Of a DNA stretch of 64,000 bases, positions 45,406 to 54,308 are shown piece by piece. This DNA comes from Rhodospirillaceae bacterium. GTDB taxonomy: Bacteria > Pseudomonadota > Alphaproteobacteria > Rhodospirillales > Rhodospirillaceae. A program made the position numbers and the translations under genes. A model generated the notes under the pieces. That model had not been told where the DNA came from. It saw only the letters and a program-made list of their open reading frames with translations, and did no database searches. The DNA is taken from positions 248,001 through 312,000 of the forward strand of contig CANJRD010000003.1 of assembly GCA_947476695.1 (NCBI GenBank), written 5' to 3'. Positions within the stretch are counted from its first letter, which is position 1; each line of letters starts with the position of its first letter.

Positions 45406-46341
45406 ATGAACGTGATGCTGCGCGCAACTGCCATCCTGCTGGCGGCGATGGCGTCGGCGAGTTGGCCGGCCGCTGCTGTCGACTGGACCAAAGTGCCCGG
45501 CAAGAATATCACGCTGTTCTATCCCGCACAGATGTCATGGGAATTGATCCTGACCCAGGGCGAGCACAGTGGCGCCGACAAGTTCCGCGGCGGCAAGAAC
45601 TGCCGTGAATGTCACGAAGGCGAGGAAGAGGCCTCCGGCAAGCTGCTGGTCGCCGACAAAAAGCTGGAACACGCGCCCATCGCCGGAAAACCCGGTTCGA
45701 TCAAGGCGACCGTGAAGGCCGCGCACGATGCCGACAACCTGCATATGCGCATCGAGTTCAATCCCGGTTCACAGCCTGACGCCGGCATGGACAAGGACTT
45801 CGCGACCAAGGTCGCCGTCATGTTCGACGACGGTAAAGTCGCGGAAGCCACGCGCGGCGGCTGTTGGGGCGCGTGTCATGATGATTCCGCGCGCATGGCC
45901 TCGGCCGGGACGGCTGAAACCACAAAGTATCTCACCCGCTCGCGCGTGAAGATGGCGCGCACCGGCGGCCCCGACATCAAGCCGGCGGACGAAATCCAGA
46001 AGATGCACGACGGGGGGCAGTTCCTTGAGTACTGGCAGGCGAAGCTCAACCCCGGCGCTGCGCCGGTCTTCGTCGACGGCACAGTGCTTGAGAAACGCCA
46101 GGAAAATGCGTCGGCGGCAGTGAACGGCACGGCAACGTTCGAGAACGGCGTTTGGGCTGTAGAGTTCGTGCGTAAGCTCAACGCCGGTGTCGGCCATAAG
46201 ACCTTCGCGCCCGGCCAGACTTATACCCTGGGCTTCTCGCTGCATGCCGGACATGCGGCCAAGCGCTATCACTACGTATCGCTGGAGAAGACGCTGGTCA
46301 TCGATCAGGGCAGCGGCGACCTCATCGCGCGCGCGAACTAG
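45406..46341 (+). CDS. Exported cytochrome c with CXXCH and CX3CH sites, EB_dh-like
   Basis: 311 residues. Signal peptide MNVMLRATAILLAAMASASWPAAA. One ordinary heme site CRECH (66-70) and a second of the form CWGACH (153-158), three residues between the Cys. The surrounding pattern (VAVMFDDGKVAEATRGGCWGACHDD and a beta-rich rest with YTLGFSLHAGHAAKRYHYVSLEK) resembles the ethylbenzene-dehydrogenase-related heme-binding domain, in which axial ligands such as Met are common. ATG 45406 follows GGGGGAGG. First gene of the MtrA/MtrB operon, so it may deliver electrons to or from the decaheme protein. Confidence 0.82.
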   Translation: MNVMLRATAILLAAMASASWPAAAVDWTKVPGKNITLFYPAQMSWELILTQGEHSGADKFRGGKNCRECHEGEEEASGKLLVADKKLEHAPIAGKPGSIKATVKAAHDADNLHMRIEFNPGSQPDAGMDKDFATKVAVMFDDGKVAEATRGGCWGACHDDSARMASAGTAETTKYLTRSRVKMARTGGPDIKPADEIQKMHDGGQFLEYWQAKLNPGAAPVFVDGTVLEKRQENASAAVNGTATFENGVWAVEFVRKLNAGVGHKTFAPGQTYTLGFSLHAGHAAKRYHYVSLEKTLVIDQGSGDLIARAN

Positions 46342-46350
46342 GCGGGGCCT

Positions 46351-47262
46351 GTGCTGAAGTCAATTCTCCTCACCCTCGCGATCCTGTTCGCCACTCCGCA
46401 GCTCGTGTTTGCCCAAGGGCAGAGCGATCCGAAAGAGGTCAAGACCTGCACGAACTGCCACGACACACCGGCGGTCCTCGGCGTGCTTCATACCGCGCAC
46501 GGCGTGAAAGCGGATACCCGCACCAAGATCGGCGAAGAGGGCTGCCAGTCCTGTCACGGCGAAAGCACCGCGCACGCGGGGCGCCCACCGGAGGGCCAGC
46601 CGCGCCCGAAGCCGGCGGTCGTCTTCAGCGGACCCGCCGCCTCACCCGTCGCGGAGCGCAACAAGGCCTGTAGCGGGTGCCATCAAGGCGGCGAAGTCGT
46701 GCACTGGGCCGGCAGCGCACACGATACCGCCGACGTCCCCTGCTCCGCCTGTCATGCCTCGCATAAGACGCAAGATCCGGTACTGGGCAAAACGACCCAG
46801 GCGCCGATCTGCTTCACCTGTCACGCCGAACAGCGCGCCGCAGCCGTGAAGCCGTCACACCACCCGGTGACGGAAGGCGTCATGAGCTGCTCGGATTGTC
46901 ACAACCCGATGGGCTCCACCGGCCCACATCTGCTGCGCGCCGACACGGTGAACGATACCTGTTACGGCTGCCATGACGAGAAGCGCGGGCCGTTCCTATG
47001 GGAACACGCGCCGGTGACCGAAGACTGCACCATCTGTCACACCCCGCACGGCTCCGTGCAACCCACGCTGCTGAAACAACGCGCGCCGTATCTCTGCGAG
47101 AACTGCCATAACTCGAGCGCGCACTCGAGCCAGCCGCTCAGCGGCGCTAACCTGCCGGGCCGTCCGCAAGCTGCGCGCCAGCTGGTGCTGCATGGCTGCG
47201 TGAACTGCCACAGCGAGGTGCATGGCTCGAACCACCCCTCCGGCATCCGCATGGGGCGCTAG
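46351..47262 (+). CDS. Decaheme c-type cytochrome, MtrA/PioA (DmsE) family
   Basis: 303 residues. Signal peptide LKSILLTLAILFATPQLVFA, and exactly ten CXXCH motifs (CTNCH, CQSCH, CSGCH, CSACH, CFTCH, CSDCH, CYGCH, CTICH, CENCH, CVNCH), the number and size of the MtrA/PioA/MtoA family. Such proteins sit inside an outer-membrane barrel and conduct electrons through it. GTG start, 9 bp after the previous gene; the barrel gene follows 3 bp later. Direction (metal reduction, or iron or other donor oxidation) is not shown by sequence. Confidence 0.93.
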   Translation: MLKSILLTLAILFATPQLVFAQGQSDPKEVKTCTNCHDTPAVLGVLHTAHGVKADTRTKIGEEGCQSCHGESTAHAGRPPEGQPRPKPAVVFSGPAASPVAERNKACSGCHQGGEVVHWAGSAHDTADVPCSACHASHKTQDPVLGKTTQAPICFTCHAEQRAAAVKPSHHPVTEGVMSCSDCHNPMGSTGPHLLRADTVNDTCYGCHDEKRGPFLWEHAPVTEDCTICHTPHGSVQPTLLKQRAPYLCENCHNSSAHSSQPLSGANLPGRPQAARQLVLHGCVNCHSEVHGSNHPSGIRMGR

Positions 47263-47265
47263 AGC

Positions 47266-49503
47266 ATGCGTGCGTTCAGGGCATCGCTCTTGCTCACGGT
47301 GGCATGGCCGTTCGCGGCGTTCGCGCAGTTCGACCTGGGCGAAGTGCCGTCACCTGCCGCGGCGCCCGCGCCGTTGTTCACAAATGCGATTGAGATCGGC
47401 ACCGGGTATCAAGACGTGGAGTCCGCGTTCTTTGGCCGCTATGGCGGACGCACGAAGGCCGGGAACTTCGTATTCGGCGAAGGTACATTCAGCAGCCGAC
47501 CTGCTTGGGATACGGGCAACGGCCGCTTCTTCGATGCGCAGGTGATCTTCAACGGCCAGAACTTGCCATCCGTCGCCACCCGCTTCGGCGTGCAGGGCCG
47601 CTGGCGCGTCAACGCGGCCTTCGAATCCTTCACGATGTACAAGAGCGACGGCGCCCGCTCGCCCTTCGACGGTGTCGGCAGTGCGCGCCTGACGTTACCG
47701 GCCGGATGGGTGGGGGCTGCCTCGTCCCTGCTGTTCCCAAGCCTCCAGGCCAGCCTCAAGCCGGTAGAATTGAAAGTCCGTTGGCAGACAGTCGGCGGCG
47801 ATTTCGTGATGAACCCGAAGCCCGGTTACGAAGCGCGCATACACTTTGACCGGCGCGACCGTGATGGTCTGAAGTGGAATGCCCTGCCCTTCGGTCCGGA
47901 AAGCACGTTCCCGGTCGGCATCTTCTTCCCGCAGACGGTCGACTATCAGTCAAACCACATGACGGCGTCCCTGGGCTATGCGGACGGACCACTGCAGTGG
48001 AAAGCGGCGTACAGCCTTTCGACGTTCCACAACGCGGTGCCGGCCATGACGGTGCAGAACTCGTACTCACGCTCTATCGGCATCTCGTGGCCGGCTGGAG
48101 CGTTCGCGGGATTCCCGTTCGCGTTCGGGCAGTACAGCCTACCCCCTGACAACGTCGCGCATCAGATGGCGATGACCGGCGGCTACGCGATCACGCCGCA
48201 GCTGCGGCTGACCGCGAAACTGTCCTATGGAATTCAAACGCAGAACGAGCCGTTCCTGCCCTACACCACCAGTCCGAACCTGACGGTGAACACGCCACTG
48301 CCCCGCACGTCTCTCAACGGCGATGTGCGCAAGACTTTCGCCAACGTCACGCTGACCGGTCGACAGGGAAAAGCGTTCGATTTCACCGCCGCCTACACCT
48401 TCGACGATCGCGACAACAGAACGCCAAAGGCGCTGTTCAGCTACGTCCCGAACGATTCACAGGATCAGCCATCGGCGGCGTTGAATGGCATCAATCGCTA
48501 CATCCGCTACAATCTGCCGCACAGCTTCACGTTCCAACAGGCGCGCCTGGAGGCCGGCTACAAGCTCGCGGCCCGCACGCGGCTGAGCGTTTACTACAGC
48601 GGCGATTTTCGCCGGCGCACCTATCAGGAAGTCGCTCGCACGAACGAACACACCATCCGCGCCAAGGCGCAGACGACCTTCAGCCTCGGCTCCGGCTGGA
48701 TCGGCTACACCTACGCCAACCGCACCGGCTCGGAGTACCTCGACTATGTGTCGTGGAATGCCAGCCACACGACGAACTACATTGCCGCGGGTCCCCAGAA
48801 CCAGTCGATCGAATACCCGCTGCTTCGCCGCTACAATCTGGCGGATCGCCGCCGCCATGAAGTGAAAACCGGCGCGAGCCTCGATCTCACGCCGCGGCTG
48901 GTGGTGAGCGTCTCCGGTGGGACGGCGAAGGACGACTACCTCAATTCGCGATTCGGGCTGACGTCGTCCTACAGCCTGCTTGGCGACGTCGACGTTGCCT
49001 ACACCATCAAGGACAAGCTGACGTTGGGCGCGTTCTACACTTTGGAGCGCCTGCACAATCGGCAAAACGGCTACTTCCTGTTCAACGCCAACGAAACGAA
49101 CCCGGCGCAGATATGGACCGCGAGCAATCGAGACCGCATCCAGAGCGTCGGCGCCAAACTCGACTGGACTGTGAAAGCCAACAAACTCAGGCTTGGCGCG
49201 AGTTACACGCTCTCGGACGGCAATACGCATATCGATGTGGCCGATACGCCGTTCACCGCACAGGCTGTTGTCGCGCAGATGCCGGATGCCTTGATGCGCA
49301 CGCATAACGTCGGGTTGAACGCGGAATATCAATGGCATGACACGATGGCTTTCCGCGCCGGCTATACTCTCGAACGACACGTGACGGACGATTGGCGCTA
49401 TCTCGCGAGCCTCACGCCGGTTGCGCAAATCTTGGGCTCAGGCGAGCTTGCGCCGCGCTATAATGCACACGTGGTATGGATTTCCACGCGCAAGCGATTC
49501 TGA
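47266..49503 (+). CDS. MtrB/PioB-family outer-membrane barrel
   Basis: 745 residues. Signal peptide (LLLTVAWPFAAFA), then a long beta-barrel with typical alternating strands (IEIGTGYQDVESAFFGRYGG, NFVFGEGTF..., FDFTAAYTFDDRDNRTP, LGAFYTLERLHNRQN, MAFRAGYTLERHVTDDWRYL) and a terminal aromatic residue (WISTRKRF). This is the decaheme-associated MtrB/PioB family, which sheaths the MtrA cytochrome. It has no Cys, unlike the CXXC form of some MtrB proteins. No outer-surface decaheme (MtrC/OmcA) gene is adjacent, as in PioAB-type systems. Confidence 0.9.
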   Translation: MRAFRASLLLTVAWPFAAFAQFDLGEVPSPAAAPAPLFTNAIEIGTGYQDVESAFFGRYGGRTKAGNFVFGEGTFSSRPAWDTGNGRFFDAQVIFNGQNLPSVATRFGVQGRWRVNAAFESFTMYKSDGARSPFDGVGSARLTLPAGWVGAASSLLFPSLQASLKPVELKVRWQTVGGDFVMNPKPGYEARIHFDRRDRDGLKWNALPFGPESTFPVGIFFPQTVDYQSNHMTASLGYADGPLQWKAAYSLSTFHNAVPAMTVQNSYSRSIGISWPAGAFAGFPFAFGQYSLPPDNVAHQMAMTGGYAITPQLRLTAKLSYGIQTQNEPFLPYTTSPNLTVNTPLPRTSLNGDVRKTFANVTLTGRQGKAFDFTAAYTFDDRDNRTPKALFSYVPNDSQDQPSAALNGINRYIRYNLPHSFTFQQARLEAGYKLAARTRLSVYYSGDFRRRTYQEVARTNEHTIRAKAQTTFSLGSGWIGYTYANRTGSEYLDYVSWNASHTTNYIAAGPQNQSIEYPLLRRYNLADRRRHEVKTGASLDLTPRLVVSVSGGTAKDDYLNSRFGLTSSYSLLGDVDVAYTIKDKLTLGAFYTLERLHNRQNGYFLFNANETNPAQIWTASNRDRIQSVGAKLDWTVKANKLRLGASYTLSDGNTHIDVADTPFTAQAVVAQMPDALMRTHNVGLNAEYQWHDTMAFRAGYTLERHVTDDWRYLASLTPVAQILGSGELAPRYNAHVVWISTRKRF

Positions 49504-49520
49504 CCTTCGAGTTTCACAAC

Positions 49521-51122
49521 ATGCTGCCGACATCCGGCACATTCGAACGCAACGCCCTGAATCGCATCACCTTCGGTGCGCGGCCGTCCGACGTTGTCCT
49601 TGTGCAGCAGATGGGATGGTCGGCCTGGCTGGCCGATCAACTCAATCCGCCCGAGGGGGATGATCCGGCGCTGGCCGCGCATATCGCGCCTCTGGCGATG
49701 CGCATTGTCTACGGCGGTCAGGCACCGTTTGGCGACATCCCAGGCTGGCAACCGGTCAATCAGCTGCGGCTCCTCAACTACATGAAGGCGGACATCGCCA
49801 CATTATGGGACGTCGCCCGTCGCTCGGACGTATCGCTGGCGCCGAATGAGCGCACGCGCATCCAGCAGGAGCTGAACGCGACGACCTGGGTGCGCAACGT
49901 GCATTCGCGCTATCAGGTGCGCGAGTTCATGGTCGACTTCTGGAGCAACCACTTCTCCATCGGCCGTCAGGAGTGCATCTACGGCACCGCCGCGCTGCCG
50001 ATTTACGATCAACAGGTCATCCGTCCGCGCGCCTTCGGCAACTTCCTCGATCTGCTGACATCGGTCGCGCAGAGCGCGGCGATGCTGCGGTTCTTGAACA
50101 ACGCCGAAAGCAACGCCGAACATCCGAACGAGAACTACGCCCGCGAGCTGCTGGAGCTGCACACTTTGGGTGCGCCCGCCTATCTCGGCTTCGGGCGTCA
50201 ATCCAGCCGGGCGATGATCGACGTCAACGGCATGCAGATGGCCTCCGGCTTCACCGACGACGATGTGATCCAAGCTTCGCGCGCGCTATCCGGCTGGACA
50301 CTGGAGCAAGGCCAGCAAGGTCCGAACGGCACCCTGCCGTTCACAGGCAGGTTCATCTTCAATCCCGCGCAGCACAATCCGACCGCCGGGAATTTCCTGG
50401 GCGTCAATCTGCGCTGGCTGCCGCCGGAGATGCAGGGCCATATGCTGTTGCGTATGGTCGCCTTCCATCCCGCGACGGCGAGCTTTGTCGTGCGCAAGAT
50501 CGCGACACGGATTTTCGGAGACAATCCACCCGAAGCCGCCATCGCGCGCGGCACCGCCGCCTGGATGGCCAATCGCGACAAGTCCGATCAGTTGAAACAG
50601 GTAATGGCTGCGATGCTGACGGGCCCAGAGATGGGTGCAGCACCTTCGAAGGTTCGCCGGCCGCACGAGAAGGTCATGGCGCTGTTGCGCACCACGGACA
50701 CGGTCGTGAACGCACACGATCAGGCTTACACGGTGCTGGAATCTCTTGGCGACGGACTTTACGTCTGGGCGACACCCGAAGGGCGTCCCGATCGCGATAT
50801 CCAATGGCAAACCGCCGCGGCCAATCTCACTGTCTGGAATCAGATGTTGCAGATCCTGGCCGCACCGGCCCTGCGCACCACGTTGGCAACACAAATGCCG
50901 GCAGAAGTCGCAACCTCGGCCATTGGTATCGTAGAGTACTGGGTCGAGCGATTGGTCGGCTATGCGTTGCGTCCACAAGCGATGCAGGCGTTGATCGACG
51001 ATGTGTTGTCGCCGCCCGGCGTTATCGCGGCTTTGCGGTCCGGCGGCATCAACAACGTCGAGACATCGTTACGGCGTCTGACGGCCCTGATCGCCGCCTC
51101 GCCTGAATTCGCGGTGCGCTGA
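49521..51122 (+). CDS. DUF1800 protein, copy 2
   Basis: 533 residues, a close paralogue of the protein at 22719-24332: both begin with (R)ALNRITFGARPxDVxLVxxMG and share REFMxDFWSNHFxIG, ENYAREL/IMELHTLG, SGWT and HPxTASF/TF strings. ATG 49521, 17 bp after the barrel gene stop, matches the start of the other copy; an ATG at 49476 would overlap the barrel gene. Its place directly behind MtrB suggests a shared transcript. Function unknown. Confidence 0.88.
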   Translation: MLPTSGTFERNALNRITFGARPSDVVLVQQMGWSAWLADQLNPPEGDDPALAAHIAPLAMRIVYGGQAPFGDIPGWQPVNQLRLLNYMKADIATLWDVARRSDVSLAPNERTRIQQELNATTWVRNVHSRYQVREFMVDFWSNHFSIGRQECIYGTAALPIYDQQVIRPRAFGNFLDLLTSVAQSAAMLRFLNNAESNAEHPNENYARELLELHTLGAPAYLGFGRQSSRAMIDVNGMQMASGFTDDDVIQASRALSGWTLEQGQQGPNGTLPFTGRFIFNPAQHNPTAGNFLGVNLRWLPPEMQGHMLLRMVAFHPATASFVVRKIATRIFGDNPPEAAIARGTAAWMANRDKSDQLKQVMAAMLTGPEMGAAPSKVRRPHEKVMALLRTTDTVVNAHDQAYTVLESLGDGLYVWATPEGRPDRDIQWQTAAANLTVWNQMLQILAAPALRTTLATQMPAEVATSAIGIVEYWVERLVGYALRPQAMQALIDDVLSPPGVIAALRSGGINNVETSLRRLTALIAASPEFAVR

Positions 51123-52324
51123 TGAACCTCAGTCGCCGTCAAATCCTCAGTTCCGCTACGGCCGCGACCATGACGACGCTGGCGCCTGGCGTCCGCGTCG
51201 CCTTTGGCGCTGGACAGCGCGATATCATCATCGCCCTGTTCCTGCGGTTTGGCGCCGATGGCCTGAGCATGGTTCCGCCGGCCGATGACGGCCACTACCA
51301 TGACGCGCGCCCGACGCTCGGCATTGCCGCCCGAGATGCGCTGCCCATCGGCAGTCTGGGCGGCACGCCGTTCTTCCTGCATCCCGCCGCGCCCGAGCTG
51401 AAGAGGCTTTACGACTCCGGCCAGCTTGCGATCGTCCAGGCCGCCGGCATGTTCGCCAATAACCGCAGCCACTTCATCAGTCAGGACATGATGGAGCGCG
51501 GCCTCGCCGATGGTGACGCCGCGCAGAGCGCAGGCTGGCTGGCACGGCATCTGATATCGACGACACCTTCGCTGCCAACCCTCGGCGCGATCGCGAGCGC
51601 GGCGCAGCTAGACCTGCGGCTGCAAGGCTACGCCAGCGCCGTGGCGATTCCGGACGTCGCCAACTTCAACGTCTTCGGCGGCGACACCAATCTGAACGTC
51701 ATCAACCAGATGCAGGCCGGCAGCGAGGCCCACGTCGCAGCAGCGCGCGAAGCGGTCGCCACCATCAAGTCCGTGCAGGCAGGCCTGGCAACATTGCCCA
51801 GCGCCGTCGGGGAGACGGCAACCTACACAAACGGGTTCCTGTCGGCCTCGCTGCGTTCAATCGCGACGTTGATCAAGATGAACGTCGGCTTGGAAGCGGC
51901 AGCGGTCGACTTTTACGCCTGGGATCATCACGTCAATCTCAACCTCAACTTCCCGCCGCAGGCGCGCGAACTGTCGCAGTCGTTGGCCGCGTTCTGGAAC
52001 GACCTGCGCGACTACCGCGATCGGCTGACGATTGTCACGATGACGGAGTTCGGCCGCCGCGTGGAAGAGAACGCCAATGCCGGCACCGATCACGGCTCCG
52101 CCTCTTTCATGTTCGTGCTGGGCGGCAATGTGAACGGCGGCAAGATATACGGCACTTGGCCGGGGCTGGCGCCGGCCGCCCTGCATTCAGGCGATCTGCT
52201 GGTCACGACCGACTATCGCACCGTGCTGCAGGAAATCTTGGTGAAGCGCCGTGGCGAGGCGTCGCCGCAAAAGGTCTTCCCCGGCGTCACCTACAATCCC
52301 TTGGGCATTTTACGCGGCAGCTGA
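51122..52324 (+). CDS. DUF1501 protein with Tat signal, copy 2
   Basis: 400 residues, paralogue of the protein at 24343-25575. Tat signal LSRRQILSSATAATMTTLAPG; shared strings are FGADGLSM, AAGMFANNRSHFISQDMMERG, YAWDHHVNL, and VTMTEFGRRVEENANAGTDHGSA followed by GNVNGGKIYGTWPGL. The stop of DUF1800 and this start share one base (TGATG), so they are coupled. It is probably a folded, metal-binding periplasmic or surface protein of the alkaline phosphatase/sulfatase fold. No reaction known. Confidence 0.88.
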   Translation: MNLSRRQILSSATAATMTTLAPGVRVAFGAGQRDIIIALFLRFGADGLSMVPPADDGHYHDARPTLGIAARDALPIGSLGGTPFFLHPAAPELKRLYDSGQLAIVQAAGMFANNRSHFISQDMMERGLADGDAAQSAGWLARHLISTTPSLPTLGAIASAAQLDLRLQGYASAVAIPDVANFNVFGGDTNLNVINQMQAGSEAHVAAAREAVATIKSVQAGLATLPSAVGETATYTNGFLSASLRSIATLIKMNVGLEAAAVDFYAWDHHVNLNLNFPPQARELSQSLAAFWNDLRDYRDRLTIVTMTEFGRRVEENANAGTDHGSASFMFVLGGNVNGGKIYGTWPGLAPAALHSGDLLVTTDYRTVLQEILVKRRGEASPQKVFPGVTYNPLGILRGS

Positions 52325-52388
52325 TCCTGTCTGGACGGACGCCTTACGCCGCTTAAGATGCGCGCACCGTCCTTGCGAGTTAAGCCCC

Positions 52389-53369
52389 ATGCGCGCGCTC
52401 ATCTGCCGTCAATTCGGACCGCCCTCATCCCTACGCGTTGAGGACGTGCCCGCGCCCCTGCCGAAGGCCGGTGAAGTTATCGTCGCGGTGGAAGCCGCGG
52501 GCGTGAACTTTCCCGATCTGTTGATGATCGAGGGCAAGTACCAGCGCATCCCCCCATTCCCCTTCGCGCCGGGCTGCGAAGCCGCCGGCACTATCAAACG
52601 TCTGGGCGCGGGCGTGATCGGCTGGAATGTCGGCGACAGAGTCATGACTTTTGTCGGCCACGATACGTTCGCCGAAGAGGTTGCCGTGGACGCAACGCAA
52701 CTTTCGAAACTGCCCGGCACTTTCGACGCCATCACCGGCGCGGCGTTCATGCTGACCTACGGCACAGCGCTGCATGGGTTAGCTGATCGCGGCAATCTGC
52801 AAAGCGGCGAGACATTGCTGGTTCTGGGCGCCGCCGGTGGCGTCGGAAGCGCCGCCATCGAAGTCGGCAAAGTGTTCGGCGCCCGCGTTATCGCCGCAGC
52901 TTCGAGCGACGAGAAGCTCGCCTTCTGCAAGTCGATTGGCGCCGATGAGACCATCAACTACAGCCGCGAGGACTTTCGCGAGCGCGTCAAGCAGCTCACC
53001 GGCGGTCGCGGCGTCGATGTCGCTTTCGATCCGGTTGGCGGTTCGCTGGCGGAGCCTACGGTGCGCGCCATGGCACGCGGCGGACGTTATCTCGTCGTTG
53101 GATTTGCGCAGGGTGAGATCCCGAAGATCCCGCTCAATCTGCCGCTGCTCAAGAACTGCGCCATTGTCGGCGTTACCTGGGGTTCGTTCGTACTGAACGG
53201 CGATCCCGGCGCTGAGCATCATTTGCGTCAGCTGGCCGCGTTGGCGGCGGAGGGCCGTCTCAACCCGCGCGTGACGAAGGTCTATGGGCTAAATGAGGCC
53301 GCCCAAGCGCTCGACGATATGGCCCAGCGTCGCGTCACTGGCAAAGTCGTGATCGATTTGTCGCGCTGA
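52389..53369 (+). CDS. NADPH:quinone oxidoreductase family (zinc-less MDR)
   Basis: 326 residues. Medium-chain dehydrogenase fold without the zinc ligands: MRALICRQFGPPSSLRVEDVP, GVNFPDLLMIEGKYQ, PFAPGCEAAGTI, Rossmann loop GAAGGVGSAAIEVGKVFGA, DVAFDPVGGSLAEPTVRAM. Reduces quinones or enones with NADPH. ATG 52389 matches family starts; longer in-frame starts overlap the DUF1501 gene. Confidence 0.9.
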   Translation: MRALICRQFGPPSSLRVEDVPAPLPKAGEVIVAVEAAGVNFPDLLMIEGKYQRIPPFPFAPGCEAAGTIKRLGAGVIGWNVGDRVMTFVGHDTFAEEVAVDATQLSKLPGTFDAITGAAFMLTYGTALHGLADRGNLQSGETLLVLGAAGGVGSAAIEVGKVFGARVIAAASSDEKLAFCKSIGADETINYSREDFRERVKQLTGGRGVDVAFDPVGGSLAEPTVRAMARGGRYLVVGFAQGEIPKIPLNLPLLKNCAIVGVTWGSFVLNGDPGAEHHLRQLAALAAEGRLNPRVTKVYGLNEAAQALDDMAQRRVTGKVVIDLSR

Positions 53370-53439
53370 CACCTAACGGTGGGCAGAACTTCGCACCGAA
53401 CCGGTCGTTGAATCCTGCAGTCAGCTCAGGACGTTCAAC

Positions 53440-53754
53440 ATGAAAACCCGCTGTGTGGTACTCGCCGGATCGCTCGCCCTGGTTTTCGCGCAAGGGGTCT
53501 TCGCCCAAAGCGTCCAACGTCGCCCCTGCATGGCGGCTGATGCTCCCTCTGGCTGTGAGGGGACGATGCCAGGCCCGCCGAAGACGATGATGGATATGCA
53601 ACAACCCCCGGAACGGCGTCAGACTTTCGTGCGTGTTCCTCTTAGTGAGCAGCCCCCGCCACCACCTCCCGCGGATAACCAGGGAACTGTGTCGGTCAAA
53701 CCGGCGCCTGATGCGGAACCGACGGTACAGAACGGCGATGAGGCCGCACGGTAG
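53440..53754 (+). CDS. Small exported protein, proline-rich C-terminus
   Basis: 104 residues, not recognised. Signal peptide (CVVLAGSLALVFAQGVFA), then a short segment with two Cys (RPCMAADAPSGCEG) that could form a disulfide, and a Pro-rich end including PPPPPP. ATG 53440 has a weak ribosome site. It stands between the quinone oxidoreductase and the convergent HTH gene. Confidence 0.55.
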   Translation: MKTRCVVLAGSLALVFAQGVFAQSVQRRPCMAADAPSGCEGTMPGPPKTMMDMQQPPERRQTFVRVPLSEQPPPPPPADNQGTVSVKPAPDAEPTVQNGDEAAR

Positions 53755-53759
53755 TGCCG

Positions 53760-54308
53760 CTAGGGTGTTGACGGAGACGTCGGGTTTCTCCCGATCACGC
53801 ACTCGATGTCCGACGCATTCTGCCGATTCAATGGGCAGGCGAGTTCGGTTTCGCTGAACTCCATCTTCCACGTCAGTGCCGATTGCAATTCGCCCAGCTT
53901 CCGCAAGTTCTCGCAAATGCCGCAACGACCGACGCTTTTAGCCGTCGCCGTTGAAGTCGCCATCTGAACCTGTCCCGAAACTTCACTCAGGATTTCACAA
54001 GCGACGTTCACGATCGCAACCGCTTCGCTCAACGCGTCCGACTTGCGTGGCGCGACCGAGGCCGTGCGTTGCTTTAACAACGTGGCATAGGCCGTCAGAA
54101 ACGGAGGCACGCCATGCCCCGTGGCGACAAAGGCACTGTCGAGTTCCAACGCTTGCTGAAGATTTGGAAAATATGCGAGCTCGGGGTCAGCCCACTTGTA
54201 GACAAGCGTAGGGCTGCGCCCAACGATCTGGGCGACCCGATCAGGGCCCAGCGCCTCTGAAATCTGGCTTGCGGCGGACGATAAATTCGCCGGAAGTCTA
54301 CGCTTCAT
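53760..54308 (-). CDS. Predicted HTH DNA-binding protein with Cys-rich C-terminal region
   Basis: 182 residues. Near the N-terminus, ISEALGPDRVAQIVGRSPTLVYKWADPE reads as a phage-regulator-like (CII-type) helix-turn-helix. The C-terminal half carries Cys in CGICENL and CPLNRQNASDIEC, which could bind a metal or cluster. No family is named with certainty. ATG 54308 is preferred (MKRRLPANLSSA). A nested inverted repeat about 90 bp upstream is a possible operator. Confidence 0.6.
   Translation of the reverse strand: MKRRLPANLSSAASQISEALGPDRVAQIVGRSPTLVYKWADPELAYFPNLQQALELDSAFVATGHGVPPFLTAYATLLKQRTASVAPRKSDALSEAVAIVNVACEILSEVSGQVQMATSTATAKSVGRCGICENLRKLGELQSALTWKMEFSETELACPLNRQNASDIECVIGRNPTSPSTP

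Noticed and set aside
44783-49503. Outer-surface decaheme cytochrome (MtrC/OmcA type) in the conduit locus
   Set aside because: None of the open frames here carries further heme clusters beyond the decaheme protein; it is either elsewhere or not used.
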